From: Tetracentron sinense
Lineage: Eukaryota > Streptophyta > Magnoliopsida > Trochodendrales > Trochodendraceae
Length of the DNA stretch: 64,000 nucleotides
Assembly (NCBI GenBank): GCA_015143295.1
Contig: CM026562.1
Location: forward strand, 16,024,041-16,088,040
Reading direction: 5' to 3'
Within the stretch, counting starts at the first letter, position 1. Every line of letters begins with the position of its first letter. The position numbers were made by a program, and so were the translations under genes. Below the pieces are notes generated by a model. That model was not told the origin of the DNA, did not search any database, and saw only the letters and a list, made by a program, of their open reading frames with translations. Below are positions 22,462 through 35,300 of the stretch, piece after piece.

Positions 22462-25400
22462 TTACAATCTAAGGTAATTACAACCCGATCTGTCCTTTTC
22501 CAAAATGGATAAAAGTGCAGAGGAAAACTCCCTTGGCAAAAGAACAATAGAGCTATTGAGAATACAAAATTTGGCTAGAAAATCAGCTGCCGAGTTACTT
22601 TCCCGCCAAATATGATGAATAGAATATGCTGAAAAGTGGGATAGCTTGAGAATACATCTCATAACTAAATTCGCCAAGTACCAAGGAGGATCATTAGAAG
22701 CGTTCAGTAACTGAGAGGCTTGCAGCGAGTCTGTATTAATATGGAGGTGCTGAATACCTTGGGCCGTAGCTAGATCAATGCCTCTTTCAATGGCTAGGAT
22801 TTCCAGCTGTAGGATATCAGTTCCCTCCACTCCTTCCGCGAAAGCTAGAAGAGGATGACCATTGCAATCACGCAGAATGCCACCGAAACCCGCTGCACCA
22901 TTTCTAATTGAGCCATCACTATTTAGAACCCAGAAGCCTAGAGGAGGCGGGGACCATGAGCACCATCTCTGCGATTTAAGAAAGAAACCAACAGTAATCT
23001 GCCAAGCATTAAGGAATTCTCTAGTTGAGGCCGTGTCTTCCACTTGAGCATTTAAGGCCTCAATCTTGAGCCTGGTATCTGTAATTATGGAGGCAGTGAT
23101 GTAGTCCACGGGCTTGAAGGTGTTGGAGAAGATTCGATTGTTTCTTTCACTCCATATGTGGTATATAGTAGCACTGAAGGCTATTCTCTTGATGTTTTGG
23201 ATAAGTTGCCGACCATGAAAAGCTGTAGCAGCACAATCAATCTCGTTGTTCAAAGGCAAAATTTGTCGGGAAGAGTAGCGACAAAGGTGAAGGATGGTTT
23301 TCCAGATTTGGTTAGTGAAGAGGCATTCAAAAAATAAGTGTTGGGTGCTTTCAGAAGATGCCCAACAGAAAATACAACGGGAATGGGTGATGATATTGAG
23401 GGATAGGAGGTGGTCTTGAGTAAGAAGTTTGTTGGATATGGCAAGCCAGGAGATAAAGGAGTGACGGGGAATAAACTTACCAGACCAAACAAGGCTCCAC
23501 CAAGGAACAGAGGGCTGATTCGAGCGAAGGCTATTCCAGGCTGACTTGAGAGAGTAAGATCCTTTGCTATTAAGTTTCCAAATCACACGATCAGCTGGTA
23601 AGGAAGAATTGATATCCGTCTGTTGAAGAGCATTCCAAACTGTTGAGAGATCTGCTGAAACTGTAGGTGGCAGATTCCAGGAAGAGTCAGAGATGATAGA
23701 GGCAACTGTAGCATCTCTTGGAAGACCCGAATCATATTGAAGGCGCTCACCGAATTGCTCAAAGAGAATGCCCAATGAATGCCAGGGATCATGCCAGAGG
23801 GAAGTTCTGGATCCATCAGCTATGGAATGAGTAATATGATCTTTGGCCAGATCTCTTGATTGAAGAATTTTCCGCCAGCTCCAAGAACATTCAACGGGAA
23901 TTTTCATTGTCCAGAAAAAATTGTGTCTGATAAGTTTCTTGTAACACCACTGCACCCATAAGCTATCGGTGTGGGAAGCAATAGCCCATACTTGGCGAAT
24001 AATACCTGCTTGATTTCAGTCCGTAAGTTTACGAATGCCTAGGCCACCTTCATTCTTTGGCCTGCAGATAGTAGACCAGGAGATAGGATGAATTTTGTGT
24101 CGAAGATCACAGCCAGACCAAAGAAATTTGCAGCAGATTTGTTCAATTTTCTTGGCTACAGATTTGGGGAGAATGAGCAACTTGGTCCAGTAGATATGCA
24201 TGCTGTTCAAGGTAGATTTAATGAGCTCCAGTCGCCCTGCATAGGAGAGGAAGTTAGCTTTCCAGTTTTGAATCTTGTTGGGAATCCTATCGAGCAGCAG
24301 TTGACAAACAGTAGCAGATAGACGACCAGAAATAAGGGGCATGCCAAGGTATTTGACAGGCAAACTTCCAATTCGAAATTTCAAAATGCGTTTGGAAAGG
24401 GATTGAGTAGAGGGAGCTGTCCCCGCAAAAAACATCTGGCTTTTATCAGAATTGGGATGGAGGCCTGAGATTGATGAAAATTTGACTAGAACTGCTCCAA
24501 GTTCCGAGGCTGTTCGTTGGTCTGCTTTAAGAAAAACAAATAAGTCATCAGCGAAACTAATGCGAGTAAGGAGGGGATTATCACACCTTGGATGCAAAGA
24601 TATAAGACCAACTCTGGCAGCCTGATTGAGCAGGGATGAGAAGCCTTCCATAGCAATGACAAATAGAAAGGGCGATAGTGGGTCCCCCTGGCGAAGGCCA
24701 CGAGAGCTACTAAAATAACCTTGGGGAGATCCATTTATGACCACAGAGAAGCGAGGCGTGGTGAAACAAGGAATTAGCCATTGAATAAAGATGTCAGGGA
24801 ATTGCATCTTCTGCAGAACTAAAATCAGATAATCCCATCGCACCGTGTCAAAAGCCTTCATCAGATCAATCTTGATAGCACATCGTGGACTGCCTTTGTC
24901 GCGATGATAGTTCCTCACAAGCTCATGGGGGAGAAGAATACTGTCAGAAATATTGCGCCCCTTTAAAAAAGCTGATTGATTTCCACTTATAATGGAAGGA
25001 AGAACCAAACTGAGGCGAGCTGCAAGGATTTTTGAGATACATTTGTATACAGTGTTGCATAAGGAGATAGGGCGATAATCCGAAAAAGAGTTCGGTCTGG
25101 GCACTTTTGGTATTAAGGATATTAGAGTTGAGTTCAGCTCAAACAGCATTCTGGAGGATCTGAAAAAATTCTGAACCGCCTTGACAACATCTCGTTCAAC
25201 AATGTCCCAACAAACTTTGAAGAAAAGAGCAGTATATCCATCAGGACCAGGGGACTTTTCATCATGACAGTCAAAAAAAGCCCATTTGATTTCAGAGGGT
25301 GTAATGGAACTGGTAAGGAGAGGATTGTTTTGAGAGTCAACAGTAGCAAAACAGGGGATGTCCTCTGGGGCTAAATCTCTCTCAACCGAAGGTCTGGATA

Positions 25401-26803
25401 AGAGGTTTTCAAAGTATTTGACGCCTGCTGAACTAATCTCATCTTCTTGGTTGAGGAGAATATCATTATCAGTAATTGAAGAGATTCGATTGAAGCCTCG
25501 TCGAGATGCAAGACTCTTATGAAAGAATTTAGTATTATTATCCCCCAAGGATAGCCACAAGAGTCTGGATTTTTGTCTGATAGAGGCTTCTTCTGATCTT
25601 GCTAGAAGGCAGTAATCCCGAAGAAAACTCTTTTCCACTGCAATAAGAGATTCGTCATGAGGATTAGAATGAAGCTGCATTTGGGCCACCTCCAGAACTT
25701 GTTTAGAATGGGCCACTCGAGAGTTGAGATTGCTGAAGTTCTCTTTGCTCCATCCCCTGATTTTTTGGCAAAATTTTGTACTTCTATCTCTTCTATAGTT
25801 CTTATCCCTTGTGAATTCCCCTCTGTCCTTTCTTCTATTCTTGAGAAGGATAGAGTGGGCTGTAAATTCCTAAGATTGTAATTCTTCTTTTATATATCGG
25901 GTCGGGGTCCGCCTAACCCCAGCTTACCTTCCAAAAAAAAAAAACTTTGAGGGCCTTAAGTTTCTGAACTAGTTGAAACATTGGGTTGCCCACCACTGGA
26001 GACTGCCAAACCTCAGAAACTATGGCCTTGAAATCAGGATGATCCGTCCAGAAATTGAAAAATTTTAAAGGTCTTTGTCCTCTTGGCGGTGGAGGTCTGA
26101 GCAGGACAATCATGGGGGAGTGATCAGAAATACCTGGAGAAAGGAAATCAGCCTCTGATCCAACAAAGCGAGTGCACCAGTTAATGTTAATGAGGACTCT
26201 GTCCAGTTTGCATTGAATACGACGAGTGCCGGAGGTTGAAGAATTGCTCCAAGTACAAAATAGACCTTTGCTCTTGATATCGAACATGCCCAGGTGATGG
26301 AGACAATCATTAAATGAACTAGAGTTGCGTGGTTGAAAAGTAGCTCCTCCAACCTTTTCCCCTTGAAAGCGAATAACATTAAACTCTCCAAGCATAATCC
26401 ACGGTTCCAGAGGACTATCTATGGAAAGGAGATCTTGCCAGAGATAGCGACGATCCGACTCACTGTTTGAAGCATAAATGAAGGAAGAGAGGAAAGTCAC
26501 CGAAGAGTTGCATTCAGATACTTTACAGTGTATAAATTGGTCAGTGGCTTTGAGAACTTGGACATGATAGTAGTTAGGATCCCATTACACCCAGATCCTG
26601 CCAAGAGTAGAGTGATCATAATTATCGGCATAACTCCAACCACGGGCAATATGCTTGAAAGTTTTCAGGAAATTGGCTTTACGAAATCTGGTTTCCAAAA
26701 TCGCAAGCATGGATAGCTTGTGAACAGCAATAAGTTTTCTGATCTCTGCTTGCTTGAGGGGATCATTGAGACCGCGAATGTTCCAGGCAGCAATCTTATT
26801 CAT
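22462..26803 (-). pseudogene. LINE ORF2 (endonuclease-RT-RNase H), broken
   Basis: The start is ATG at 26803, ten bases after the ORF1 stop. The endonuclease begins AAWNIRGLNDP and later has LETRF and SDHSP; the usual GDFN reads GEFN. RT motifs include DYRPISLCN, KIDLMKAFDTVRWD, LRQGDPLSPFLF and the active site FADD. A zinc-binding RT-associated region follows (WxxxxxxPRHSFxxWL, CIFC, HLFFEC). The RNase H carries NSDGS, LQLEILAI, INTDS and SAADFLAKF. Breaks are an in-frame TAA after GRIWV (about 26582), a nested LINE tail at 25757-25944, and an in-frame TGA at 24016-24018. Family role: target-primed reverse transcription of the element's RNA. Confidence 0.92.
25757..25944 (+). mobile_element. 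5'-truncated LINE tail nested in LINE ORF2
   Basis: About 188 bp on the plus strand, coding for the last residues of a LINE RNase H (DFLAKF ... LEKDRVGCKFLRL), then the 3' UTR with the GGGGT-CCGCCTA-ACCCC hairpin and a 12-A tail. It separates the host frame between LKALK and WSKEN. It closely resembles the fragment ending at 30314, so the two belong to one subfamily. I cannot resolve a clear target duplication. Confidence 0.85.
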
Positions 26804-26812
26804 TTAAAATAT

Positions 26813-28299
26813 TTAGAGATTTGGGTGGTCCCCAACAGATAAATTATCACAAGCCTTACTAGCTAACTCTGCACGCCGACTGGCCTGGGTAGAAGGAGGG
26901 TTTCCTCTAGCCTGGGAAGATTTCTTGAATGCCCCGCGACTTGATCGAGCTGCAGAGGGGGTGTGCAAAACAGAGCAAGAATCTTCATCGAGAGATGCAA
27001 GAGCATCAAACCTATTTCGACTAAGCATTGTATCACCATCCAGGGGAGCAACGATGGGTCCAAGATAGGCATTCGCAGTTCCCACGTTATGATCAGGAAT
27101 GAATTTTGGTTGAGCAGGGCTGAGAGATTGTAGAAGGTCCATGTCTTCCTCATGAGCTAAGTTGTCCTGGAGTTCCCAATCAATGAGAGGGTTACTGTGG
27201 AGAGCTTCATTTCGGGCTTTCAAAGAAGCAAATTATCGAACAGGTGATGGGCGATATGAAGCGAACCCAACTGCAACAGAAGAAACATCTTCGTCCCCAT
27301 CACTATCTTCTGTAACATTGTGAACACTGGGGCTCACTTCCCTCAGCAACTCAGTATGAGAAGAATGACCACCATATTCTCCCTTCTCCAGCAAGGTGGG
27401 AGACTCTGTCATTCGAGCATCAAGCAGGTCAGCAGGCCTAGCAGGAGGAGTGCTAGCAGAAATAGGTGGTCCAGCATCTCGATTCCCCAGAGTATTTGTC
27501 ACAGCTTTTGGGACGAAAACCTGTTTGGTTTCACATTTAGCTTCAGAGTGTCCAAACAACACACATCTAGGGCATCGCAGAGGTTTCCAATCATATTGGA
27601 CTTTCTGGTGAAAAATGGAGCCATCTGGTCTTTGCACATCAATCAGATCTGGAAGCTCATCCGTCGCGGAAATCTCCACACCAAACGGGCGTAAGAGAGT
27701 CTACCTCTTTCAGCCGTGACTTTGTCTGAGAAAAGTGGTATACCGACGACACTAGCCAAACGACTCAACAAACGTTCTCCCCACAGGTGAAGCTGAAGTC
27801 CAGGGAGTTTGATCCAGATAGCAAGAGAGGAAACCTGGGGTTTTTCAAGTTTCATCGATGGGGACCAAGGGCGAAGGATTAGGGGTTTCTGGTTGAGGAA
27901 CCATGGCCCGGAATCTAGAGTTCGAATCTTGTCTTCATCACAACTGAAATCGAAGACGAAAAGGCCATTATCTAAAGAAGAGATTTCCAAATGACCTTTT
28001 GGAGCCCAAGCTTTGAGGACAAAATTCTTCAAATGCTGAAAAAAGGGTTTTAGTCCAAGGACAAAACCCACAAGAGCACAAGACCATCGAGCAATATCGT
28101 TATCTACTTCAATCTAGGGATAAGAAACAAGATTCTTGCCCTGGATCTTTTGAGGGGGAATATATTCTAGGGTTAGTCCATTGGATTTATCACGATTCGA
28201 TGCAAACAGTGAAGACCAATTGGAAGCAGGGACCAAAGGATCAGGGTCTTTTACGGAAGGGGAGACTACTGCCGGCTGATCCCCAGCAGCAGACGCCAT
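26813..28299 (-). pseudogene. LINE ORF1 (DUF4283 RNA-binding plus zinc knuckle), broken
   Basis: The likely start is ATG at 28299 (MASAAGD), 37 bases inside the element. A DUF4283-like domain spans about 28110-27640 (GLKPFFQHL ... LDSGPWFL ... WIKLPGL). A CCHC knuckle follows (CPRCVLFGHSEAKC) and then an acidic tail. In family members ORF1 binds element RNA to make the ribonucleoprotein. Damage: an in-frame TAG at about 28111-28113, a frameshift near 27660 and an in-frame TAA at 27230-27232. The stop is at 26813, next to the ORF2 start, as is usual for dicistronic LINEs. Confidence 0.88.
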
Positions 28300-28336
28300 G
28301 ACCGCGCAAACACAGACTACTACCACGCCAGACTAC

Positions 28337-29818
28337 TGTCGTTTCTTTTAACACCTGTATATGGACGAAACCTGAGTCTAAGAATTCGTTTCGATGGAAT
28401 CCAAGGTCTTTTCCCTAATTTGGGTACCGAGAGACTCAAAATCCATACTTGGAAAGTATACTTCGGTCTAAACCTACAAACGCGGCCCAAATCCAAACCG
28501 GGGGTCGAATTTCGGTGCCGTTTCTTCTAACGCTTGTATTTCAACGAAACCTTAGTGTGGCAATTCGTTTCAATGGAATCCGAGGTCGTTTGCTCGATTT
28601 AGGCACCGAGATGCCTAAAATTCATACTTATAGAAAGTATAATCCGGCCTAAACCTACAAACGCGGACCAAATCCAAACCTGTGATAAGATTTCGATGTC
28701 ATTTCTTCTAACACGTGTATTTCGATCCAACCTCAGTGTGGGAATTCGTTTCGACAGAATCCGAGGGCATTTGCTCGAAATTCATAACTTTTCGCAAACT
28801 TCGGTCTAAACCTGTGATCAGATTTCGATGCCGATTCTTCTAGCGCGGGTATTTCGACCAAAACTTAGTGTGGGAAATAATTTTAATGGAATCCGGGGTA
28901 GTTTGACCGATTTGGGCACCGAGACGCCTGAAATTCTTATTTAGAAAGTCTACTTCAGCCAAAACAAACAAATGCGCACCAAATCTAAACTTGTGATCGG
29001 ATTTCGATGTCATTTGTTCTAACGCCCGTATTTCCACCAAACCTGAGTGTGGGAATTCGTTTGGATGGAATGTCTGAAATTCATATTTAGAAAGTCTACT
29101 TCGGTCAAAACCTAAAAACGCGCACCAAATCTAAACCCGTGAACGGATTTCGATGTCATTTTTTCTAACGCCAGTATTGCTACCAAACCTGAGTGTGGGA
29201 ATTCGTTTGGATGGAATCCGAGGTCGTTACCCCTATTTGGGCACTGAGAGGCTCAAAATCAATACTTAGAAAGTATACTTCGGCCTAAACCTAAAAACGC
29301 ACAAAATCCAAACAGGGGGTAGGATTTTGATGTCGTACTTCTAACGCGAGTATTTCGACCCAACCTAAGTGTTGGAATTCTATTCGAAGGAATCCGTGGT
29401 CGTTTACCCGATTCGCGCACTGAGAAGCCGAAATCCATACTTCGAAAGTATACTTCGGCCTAAACGTAAAAAAGCGCTCCAATTCCGAACCGGGGGTCGG
29501 ATTTCGATGTCTCTTCTTTAAACACACATATTTCGACCAAACCTAAGTGTGGAAATTCATTTCGATGGAATCTGATATCGTTTGCCCGATTTGGGCACCG
29601 AGAGGCTCGAAATCCATACTTAGAAAGTATACTTCGGCCTAAAAAAAACGAACAATGCGCAAGGAATCAAAACCTCTGATCAGATTTTGATGTAATTTCT
29701 TCTAAAGCATGTATTTCGATCCAACGTAAGTGTGGGAATTCGTTTCAATAGAATCCGAAGCCGTTTGCCTGATTTGCGCACCAAGAGGCTGAAACACATG
29801 CTTAGAAAATATACTTCG
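28337..29818. repeat. ~180-bp satellite array, block 4
   Basis: Eight to nine monomers between two LINE insertions, with the same subtype order as elsewhere (CTTTTAACACC, CTAACGCTTG, TTCTAACACG, CTAGCGCGGG, TAACGCCCG, TAACGCCAG, GTCGTACTTC, the anchor at about 29512, then GTAATTTCTTC). One monomer near 28770 is shortened. The block ends with the target duplication ATATACTTCG. Confidence 0.92.
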
Positions 29819-30246
29819 GTGGCTTATGCTACTGGAATAGCTTATGCTATTCCTTTGGTGGCTTATGCTACTGGAATAGCTGATACAGACATCCTAAAAC
29901 TTGAGATCATGGCCATTGCAAGAGGGTTGGAAATTGCACGGCAATTTGGTGTGAACAAACTCGTGATTGACTCAGACTCTTACAAGCTACAAGATTCCTC
30001 AAATCCACCAGTGAACCCCCTTGGACTCTAAGTAACCTTGTTGCCTACTGCAAACTTCTTCTGATAGATTTCCACTCTTATTCTATCCACCACATTTGGC
30101 GTGAAAGCAATACTTGTGCTGATTTTTTGGCAAAATTTTGTACTAGTATCTCCTATACAGTTCTTTTACATAGAGAATTTCCCTCTGATGATCTTTCTTC
30201 TCTTCTTGAGAAGGACAGAGTTGGTTGTAAATATCTTAGATTGTAA
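29819..30246 (+). pseudogene. LINE RNase H C-terminal fragment
   Basis: The frame reads LKLEIMAIARGLEIARQFG and VIDSDSYK (RNase H Glu and Asp motifs). After a frameshift around 29990 it continues HIWRESNTCADFLAKF and ends LEKDRVGCKYLRL before TAA. It lacks the endonuclease, the RT and the first RNase H aspartate, so it cannot act. It is close to the tail nested at 25757. Confidence 0.85.
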
Positions 30247-30314
30247 TCTCTTTTTCTATTAATATATCTGGTCGGGGTCCGCCTAACCCCAGCTTACCTT
30301 CCAAAAAAAAAAAT
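29819..30314 (+). mobile_element. 5'-truncated LINE, plus strand
   Basis: A 496-bp 3' fragment flanked by the 10-bp duplication ATATACTTCG (29809-29818 and 30315-30324). It carries part of RNase H, a 3' UTR with the GGGGT-CCGCCTA-ACCCC hairpin (30284-30300) and a poly-A of about 11. At its 5' end a 24-bp segment starting GTGGCTTATGC is repeated 39 bp apart. It was probably made by incomplete reverse transcription. Confidence 0.92.
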
Positions 30315-30366
30315 ATATACTTCGTCCTAAACCTAGTAAAGTGCGCCACATCCAAACCGAGGGTCG
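30315..30366. repeat. satellite sliver between LINE and gypsy
   Basis: Fifty-two bases of one monomer. Joined to the sequence after 39225 it continues a single monomer, sharing GGTCG as the target duplication (30362-30366 and 39226-39230). Confidence 0.9.
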
Positions 30367-30669
30367 TGTCGAGACCCAAAATACCCCCTAGGAGTTAAGG
30401 ATACTTTGACTCGTGACCGCCATATCATACCTCCAGTATGATACATAAGGCACACGTGGAAACCTGTCAGAGTACCTAAATATACATAGTGGAAACGAAA
30501 TACAATGCATAGCGGAAAATAAAATACTAACATAGCGGAAGCAAAATGAATACTCCTATAACTTGGCTCAAGTAAGAACCAACAAGTATACATGTGTGAG
30601 AACCCAAAAGTGGAGTGGACAAACCCCACACTCACATAACAAAAGACCCAAGTTCTAAGTCGGTCGATC

Positions 30670-30811
30670 AACAGAAATCGAAGTCACGACTTCTATCTAA
30701 AGCACCATCGTCATGATAGTGATCCATGGAAGGCTCCGGGTCACGATACTATTCCTCGACCCAAGGTTCTTCGCCACACAAGTCGAATGGAACCCGAGCA
30801 CCTGCCGATCA
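30670..30811 (-). pseudogene. decayed PWVEE short ORF in the minus gypsy LTR
   Basis: On minus the frame keeps AGARVPFDLC and EEPWVEE, but a TAG (30749-30751) replaces the glutamate before the tyrosine. One extra base puts the ATG (ATGATCGGC) out of frame. The other LTR copy (about 37656-37800) has the same lesions, so the loss predates this insertion. Its residues relate it to the longer form in LTR B. Confidence 0.5.
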
Positions 30812-31817
30812 TAACAATATCGACTTAGCATGGAATACTCAGTGTATACAAACTAATAACAATAAAGCGGTTAGGCATGGAGCATACAAGACATGGAGAA
30901 TGAAATCCGTAAATTCCTTAAAGCATGGAAACCGTGAAAACGTATGTGAGATAATATTCGAAACCAAAACTGTAACCGTGTGAGTCAATCGATAATCATA
31001 GCCTTATGAGTTCTTGTGAGTTCATGGAGTTACTTAGAGTCCTTATGATCCGTAGAGACATAGAGCATAGAGCAATAACCTTAGAGCCTTTTCCATAGAG
31101 TACCTTAGAGATCTTAGAGCATTTCATTGTGATCCGTGGAGCTTGTGAGACGATCTTAGAGCATTATCATAGAGTTTCCTTGTGAGCATGGTATGATCCT
31201 TAGAGCTTGTGAAACGATCTTAGAGAAATCATAGAGTTACTTAGAATCATTCATTATTAGTCTTTTCGTGAAAAACCTTTGTTTGTACTTGGAGAAATCC
31301 ATGGAAACCATCGGTTTATGCGAGACATGCGAGCATATGCACTTAATAAGAGAAATCATCGTATTTAAGCATAGAATCCCTTAGAGGTATTTTATCAAAC
31401 ACTTAGAGTGCATCATAATAGTAACCTTCATCCAAGTATATAATCACACCTTTTCATACATGAAATCAATACATATAGATAGGGCATAGATAAGAAGAAT
31501 CATAATTAGTAACTAGTAGGATTGCAAGATTGTAGTAGAGTGTATCTACCTTAGAGAAATCAATGAGTTTGACTCCCAATGGCTGGAACAAGCAAGAACA
31601 GTGAGTTCTTGGTTGGAAAACACCAAATGGAAAGGAAGAACTTGATCTTCCACAAGCTTGAACGATCACCAAGGACCTCTCCTCCTTCTCTTCTTTAAAT
31701 CCCTCAAAAACAATGCACAAAGGGTTTGTGAAACCCTAAGGCACGAACCCAGCCCTTTTATAGGCAAAGGGTGATGGTTAAAGTCTTAAACACCCTTAAT
31801 GAAGAAAATCTGCGTAT

Positions 31818-32004
31818 GACCGATCGATCGGTGGTATGAACCGAGCGATCGGTGGCTTACCGGTCGATCGGTGTTTTGACCGAGAGATCGGTCAAAAACA
31901 CACTCTCTGGAATTTTTCCCCATACAAAAAATTTAACCGTGCGACAGCTATCGAGCGATCGGTAGTTGACCGATCGATCGCATGTAATGACCGAGCGATC
32001 GGTC
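31818..32004. repeat. palindrome array in 3' LTR of minus gypsy
   Basis: Several copies of ACCGATCGATCGGT and GAGCGATCGG variants, upstream of the TATA box when read on minus. Same type as in solo LTR A; the copy in the other LTR is at 38806-38992. Confidence 0.85.
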
Positions 32005-32237
32005 GACCCCTGTTTTGCTGAAAAACCTTGTTTACACCACTTGAATCTTCCCCAATGCACTTCCAACACTCTTTTATGGTTTCAACACATTCCCTAAGGA
32101 CATATAGACCCATTGGAACATATACGCCATAATCCAAACACATATATTAACATAAGACCCATAAGTGTACAAAACCACACTTGGGCACTATTCACACACT
32201 ATTCATTCTTAGTTAAATGAAATTCCGGGGCTCTACA

Positions 32238-32253
32238 TCCCTCCCCCCTTACA
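32238..32253 (-). promoter_or_regulatory. polypurine tract of minus gypsy
   Basis: Read on minus: GTAAGGGGGGAGGGA, directly before the 3' LTR. It serves as the primer for plus-strand DNA synthesis. The plus gypsy has the same tract at 49157-49171. Confidence 0.85.
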
Positions 32254-32329
32254 AGAATTTCGTCCTCGAAATTAGAACGATTCCAAAAACATAACAAGAA
32301 CAAAATACACACAAAACTAACAAGGAAAA

Positions 32330-35300
32330 CTACTCAAACAAGTGAGGGTACTTTTCCTTCACTTCCGCTTCTCGCTCCCATGTAGCCTCTTCCTTGGAAT
32401 GATGCTGCCACTTCACTAGGACTAAAGGGATAGTCTTGGTTCGCAACACTTGATCTCGACGATCCAGAATCTGAACTGGTTGCTCAACCAACGTAAGATC
32501 CTCTCGAATCTCAACAGGATCAAGAGCGATGACGTGAGACGGATCCGAAATGTATTTTAGACGTGAAATACATTATGGACCGCTGCCATGTGAGGCGGTA
32601 GTGCTACCCTGTAAGCAACCTCACCAACCCTTGTGACGATCTCAAATGGTCTCACGTACCTAGGACTGAGCTTTCCCTTCTTCCCGAATCGCATGATTCC
32701 CCGACTCGGAGAAATCTTCACAAAGACCTGATCTCCAACTCGGAACTCTAAATCTCTGTGGCGTATATCCGCATAGCTCTTCTGCCTATCCTGAGCACTT
32801 TTCAATTGCTCCCGGATAATTTTGACCCTTTCTGCGGTCCGCTCTATCAACTCAGGACCAAGAATTTTCCTCTCACCAACTTCATCCCAGTATAGCAGTG
32901 ATCGACAACTCCGACCATACAGAGCTTCAAAAGGTGCCATCTGGATGCTTGCCTGATAGCTATTGTTGTAGGCAAACTCAACCAACGGCAACTGTTCCTC
33001 CCAACTACCCTGAAAATCTAGCATACAAGCTCGGAGCATATCCTCCACTACTTGATTCACCCTCTCCGTTTGTCCATCGGTCTGAGGATGGAAGGCGGTA
33101 CTGAATTCTAAACGAGAACCCATAGCATTCTGGAAAGTTTTCCAAAACTTGGAAGTAAACCGAGGATCTCGATCAGACACGATAGAAACTGGCACACCGT
33201 GCAGTCGAACCACCTCCTTAACATATAGGGCTACCAACTGATTTGCATTGAAAGTAGTTCGGTACGGAATAAAATGTGCAGACTTAGTCAACCTGTCCAC
33301 AATCACCCAAATAGCATCGAAGCCCTTCGCCGTTCGCGGCAAACTCACAATGAAATCCATCGAGATGTTCTCCCATTTCCACTCCGGAATAGGAAGAGAC
33401 TGCAAAAGACCTGCCGGCCTTTGATGTTCGGCTTTTACCTGCTGGCAAATCAAACATCTGGCGACGTACTCAGCGACTTCCCTCTTCATGTTCCGCCACC
33501 AGTAGTGCTTCTTGAGATTCTGGTACATCTTAGTACCTCCCGGATGTACCGTGTACTTTGATCGGTGAGCTTCATTCAAAATTTCATCCCTCAATACTGT
33601 GTCGGCGGGGACACACATCCTGCCCTTAAATGTAATAGCACCATCATCATTTAAAGCGAACTCCTGATTGCCATTACTCACTGACTTGTCTCGGTAAGCA
33701 AGCAACTCAACATCTGAATTCTTTAACTCCTTGATCTGGCTCAGGATCTGTGGCCTAACCACCACGTTGGACATTATCGGCCCATAGGTGACATGCCTGA
33801 GAGTAGTGTCCAAATGACACATATCATGTAATAACTTCCATTCTTGCACTCTCAATTGAGCCATAACTCCGTAAGGTTTTCTGCTAAGATCATCGGCTAC
33901 CACGTTAGCCTTACCCGGGTGGTACTGGATGGAACAGTCGTAGTCCTTCATGAACTCCATCCAACGACGCTGCCTCATATTCAACTCCTTTTGGAGGAAA
34001 AGATACTTCAAGCTCTTGTGGTCTGTGAACACCACGAACTCTTCTCCGTAGAGGTAGTGACGCCAAAGTTTCAGTGCAAAAATGACCGCAGCGAGCTCTA
34101 AGTCATGTGTGGGGTAATTCTGCTCATGCTCCTTCAGCTGACGGGAAGCATAGGCGACCACCTTTTTATGCTGCATCAAAACACATCCAAGTCCCACTAG
34201 TGAAGCATCACTATAGACTTCGAAACCACCGCTCCCAGATGGAACTGTGAGAACAGGAGCCGAAGTAACTTCTCTTTCAACTCCAAGAAACTAGCCTCGC
34301 ACTTATCACTCCAAGTGAACCTCGTGTTCTTCCGTGTGAGATAGGTAAGCGGAGCTGCTAAACTTGAAAATCCTTCCACAAACCTTCTGTAGTATCCTGC
34401 CAACCCGAGGAAACTACGAATCTCGGTGACACTCTTCGGCCTTTCCCAATTCATCACCACTTCAATCTTTGCAGGATCAACTGAAATACCTTCAGCCGAT
34501 ACCACGTGTCCAAGAAAAGACACCTTGTTCAGCCAGAACTCACACTTGCTCAACTTAGCATACAGACTATGCTCTCGAAGTGTCTGCAATACCAGACGGA
34601 GATCTCTCGTGTGATCCTCCTGTGACTGTGAATACACAACGATATCATCTACGAACACCATCATACATTGATCGAGAGACGATCTGAACACCCGATTCAT
34701 CAAATCCATGAATGCTGCCGGTGCGTTAGTCAGTCCAAAGGACATGACCAAAAACTCGTAATGACCGTATCGAGTTCGGAATGCTGTCTTCGAAATGTCC
34801 TCTTTCTTGATCTTCAACTGATGATAACCAGATCGAAGGTCAATCTTGGAGAAAAACTGCGCACCCTTCAATTGGTCAAACAAATCGTCTATCCGAGGCA
34901 ATGGATAACGATTCTTGATCGTGACCTTGTTCAATTGCCTGTAATCAATGCACATACGCATTGATCCATCTTTCTTCTTCACGAAGAGAACCGGAGCTCC
35001 CCAAGGTGAAACACTTGGCCGGATAAAACCAAGGCCTTGCAATCCTTCTAACTGCTCTTTTAACTCCTTAAGCTCAATAGGGGCCATCCTATACGGAGCT
35101 CTTGAAATCGGAACTGTGCCTGGAGCTAGCTCAATCGCAAACTCGATTGCACGATCGGGAGGCAATCCCGGCAAGGTTTCCGGAAAAACATCCATATACT
35201 CACATACCACCGGAATGAGTGTGGAGTCTCGCACTTCTACACCCTCGAGGCTAAGAGCTGCCAAGCGGGCAATGTCTCTTCTCTGAAGTCCCCTGAAATG

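Larger units (their letters stand above)
22382..28336 (-). mobile_element. L1-type LINE, near full length, minus strand
   Basis: A poly-T run (22382-22400) marks the 3' poly-A end; the 5' end lies just before TGTCGTTT at 28337-28344, which repeats at 22377-22384 as a target duplication. Read on minus the order is a short 5' UTR, ORF1 (DUF4283-like and zinc knuckle), ORF2 (endonuclease, reverse transcriptase, zinc-binding domain, RNase H) and a 3' UTR with a hairpin. The element is dead: in-frame stops, a frameshift in ORF1, and a second LINE tail inserted in ORF2. Confidence 0.93.
30367..32237 (-). repeat. 3' LTR of minus-strand gypsy
   Basis: 1871 bp, TGTCGAGACCC ... GGGCTCTACA on plus. It is near-identical to 37356-39225, with about 17 differences seen, including a 4-bp and a 3-bp indel. 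It holds a palindrome array (31818-32004), a TATA box in antisense near 31750, an AAG/GTAGAT donor-like site near 31545 and a decayed copy of the PWVEE ORF frame. Confidence 0.95.

Noticed and set aside
25657-25881. A plus-strand gene at the LINE junction
   Set aside because: The frame is a chance fusion of antisense LINE ORF2 with the nested LINE tail.
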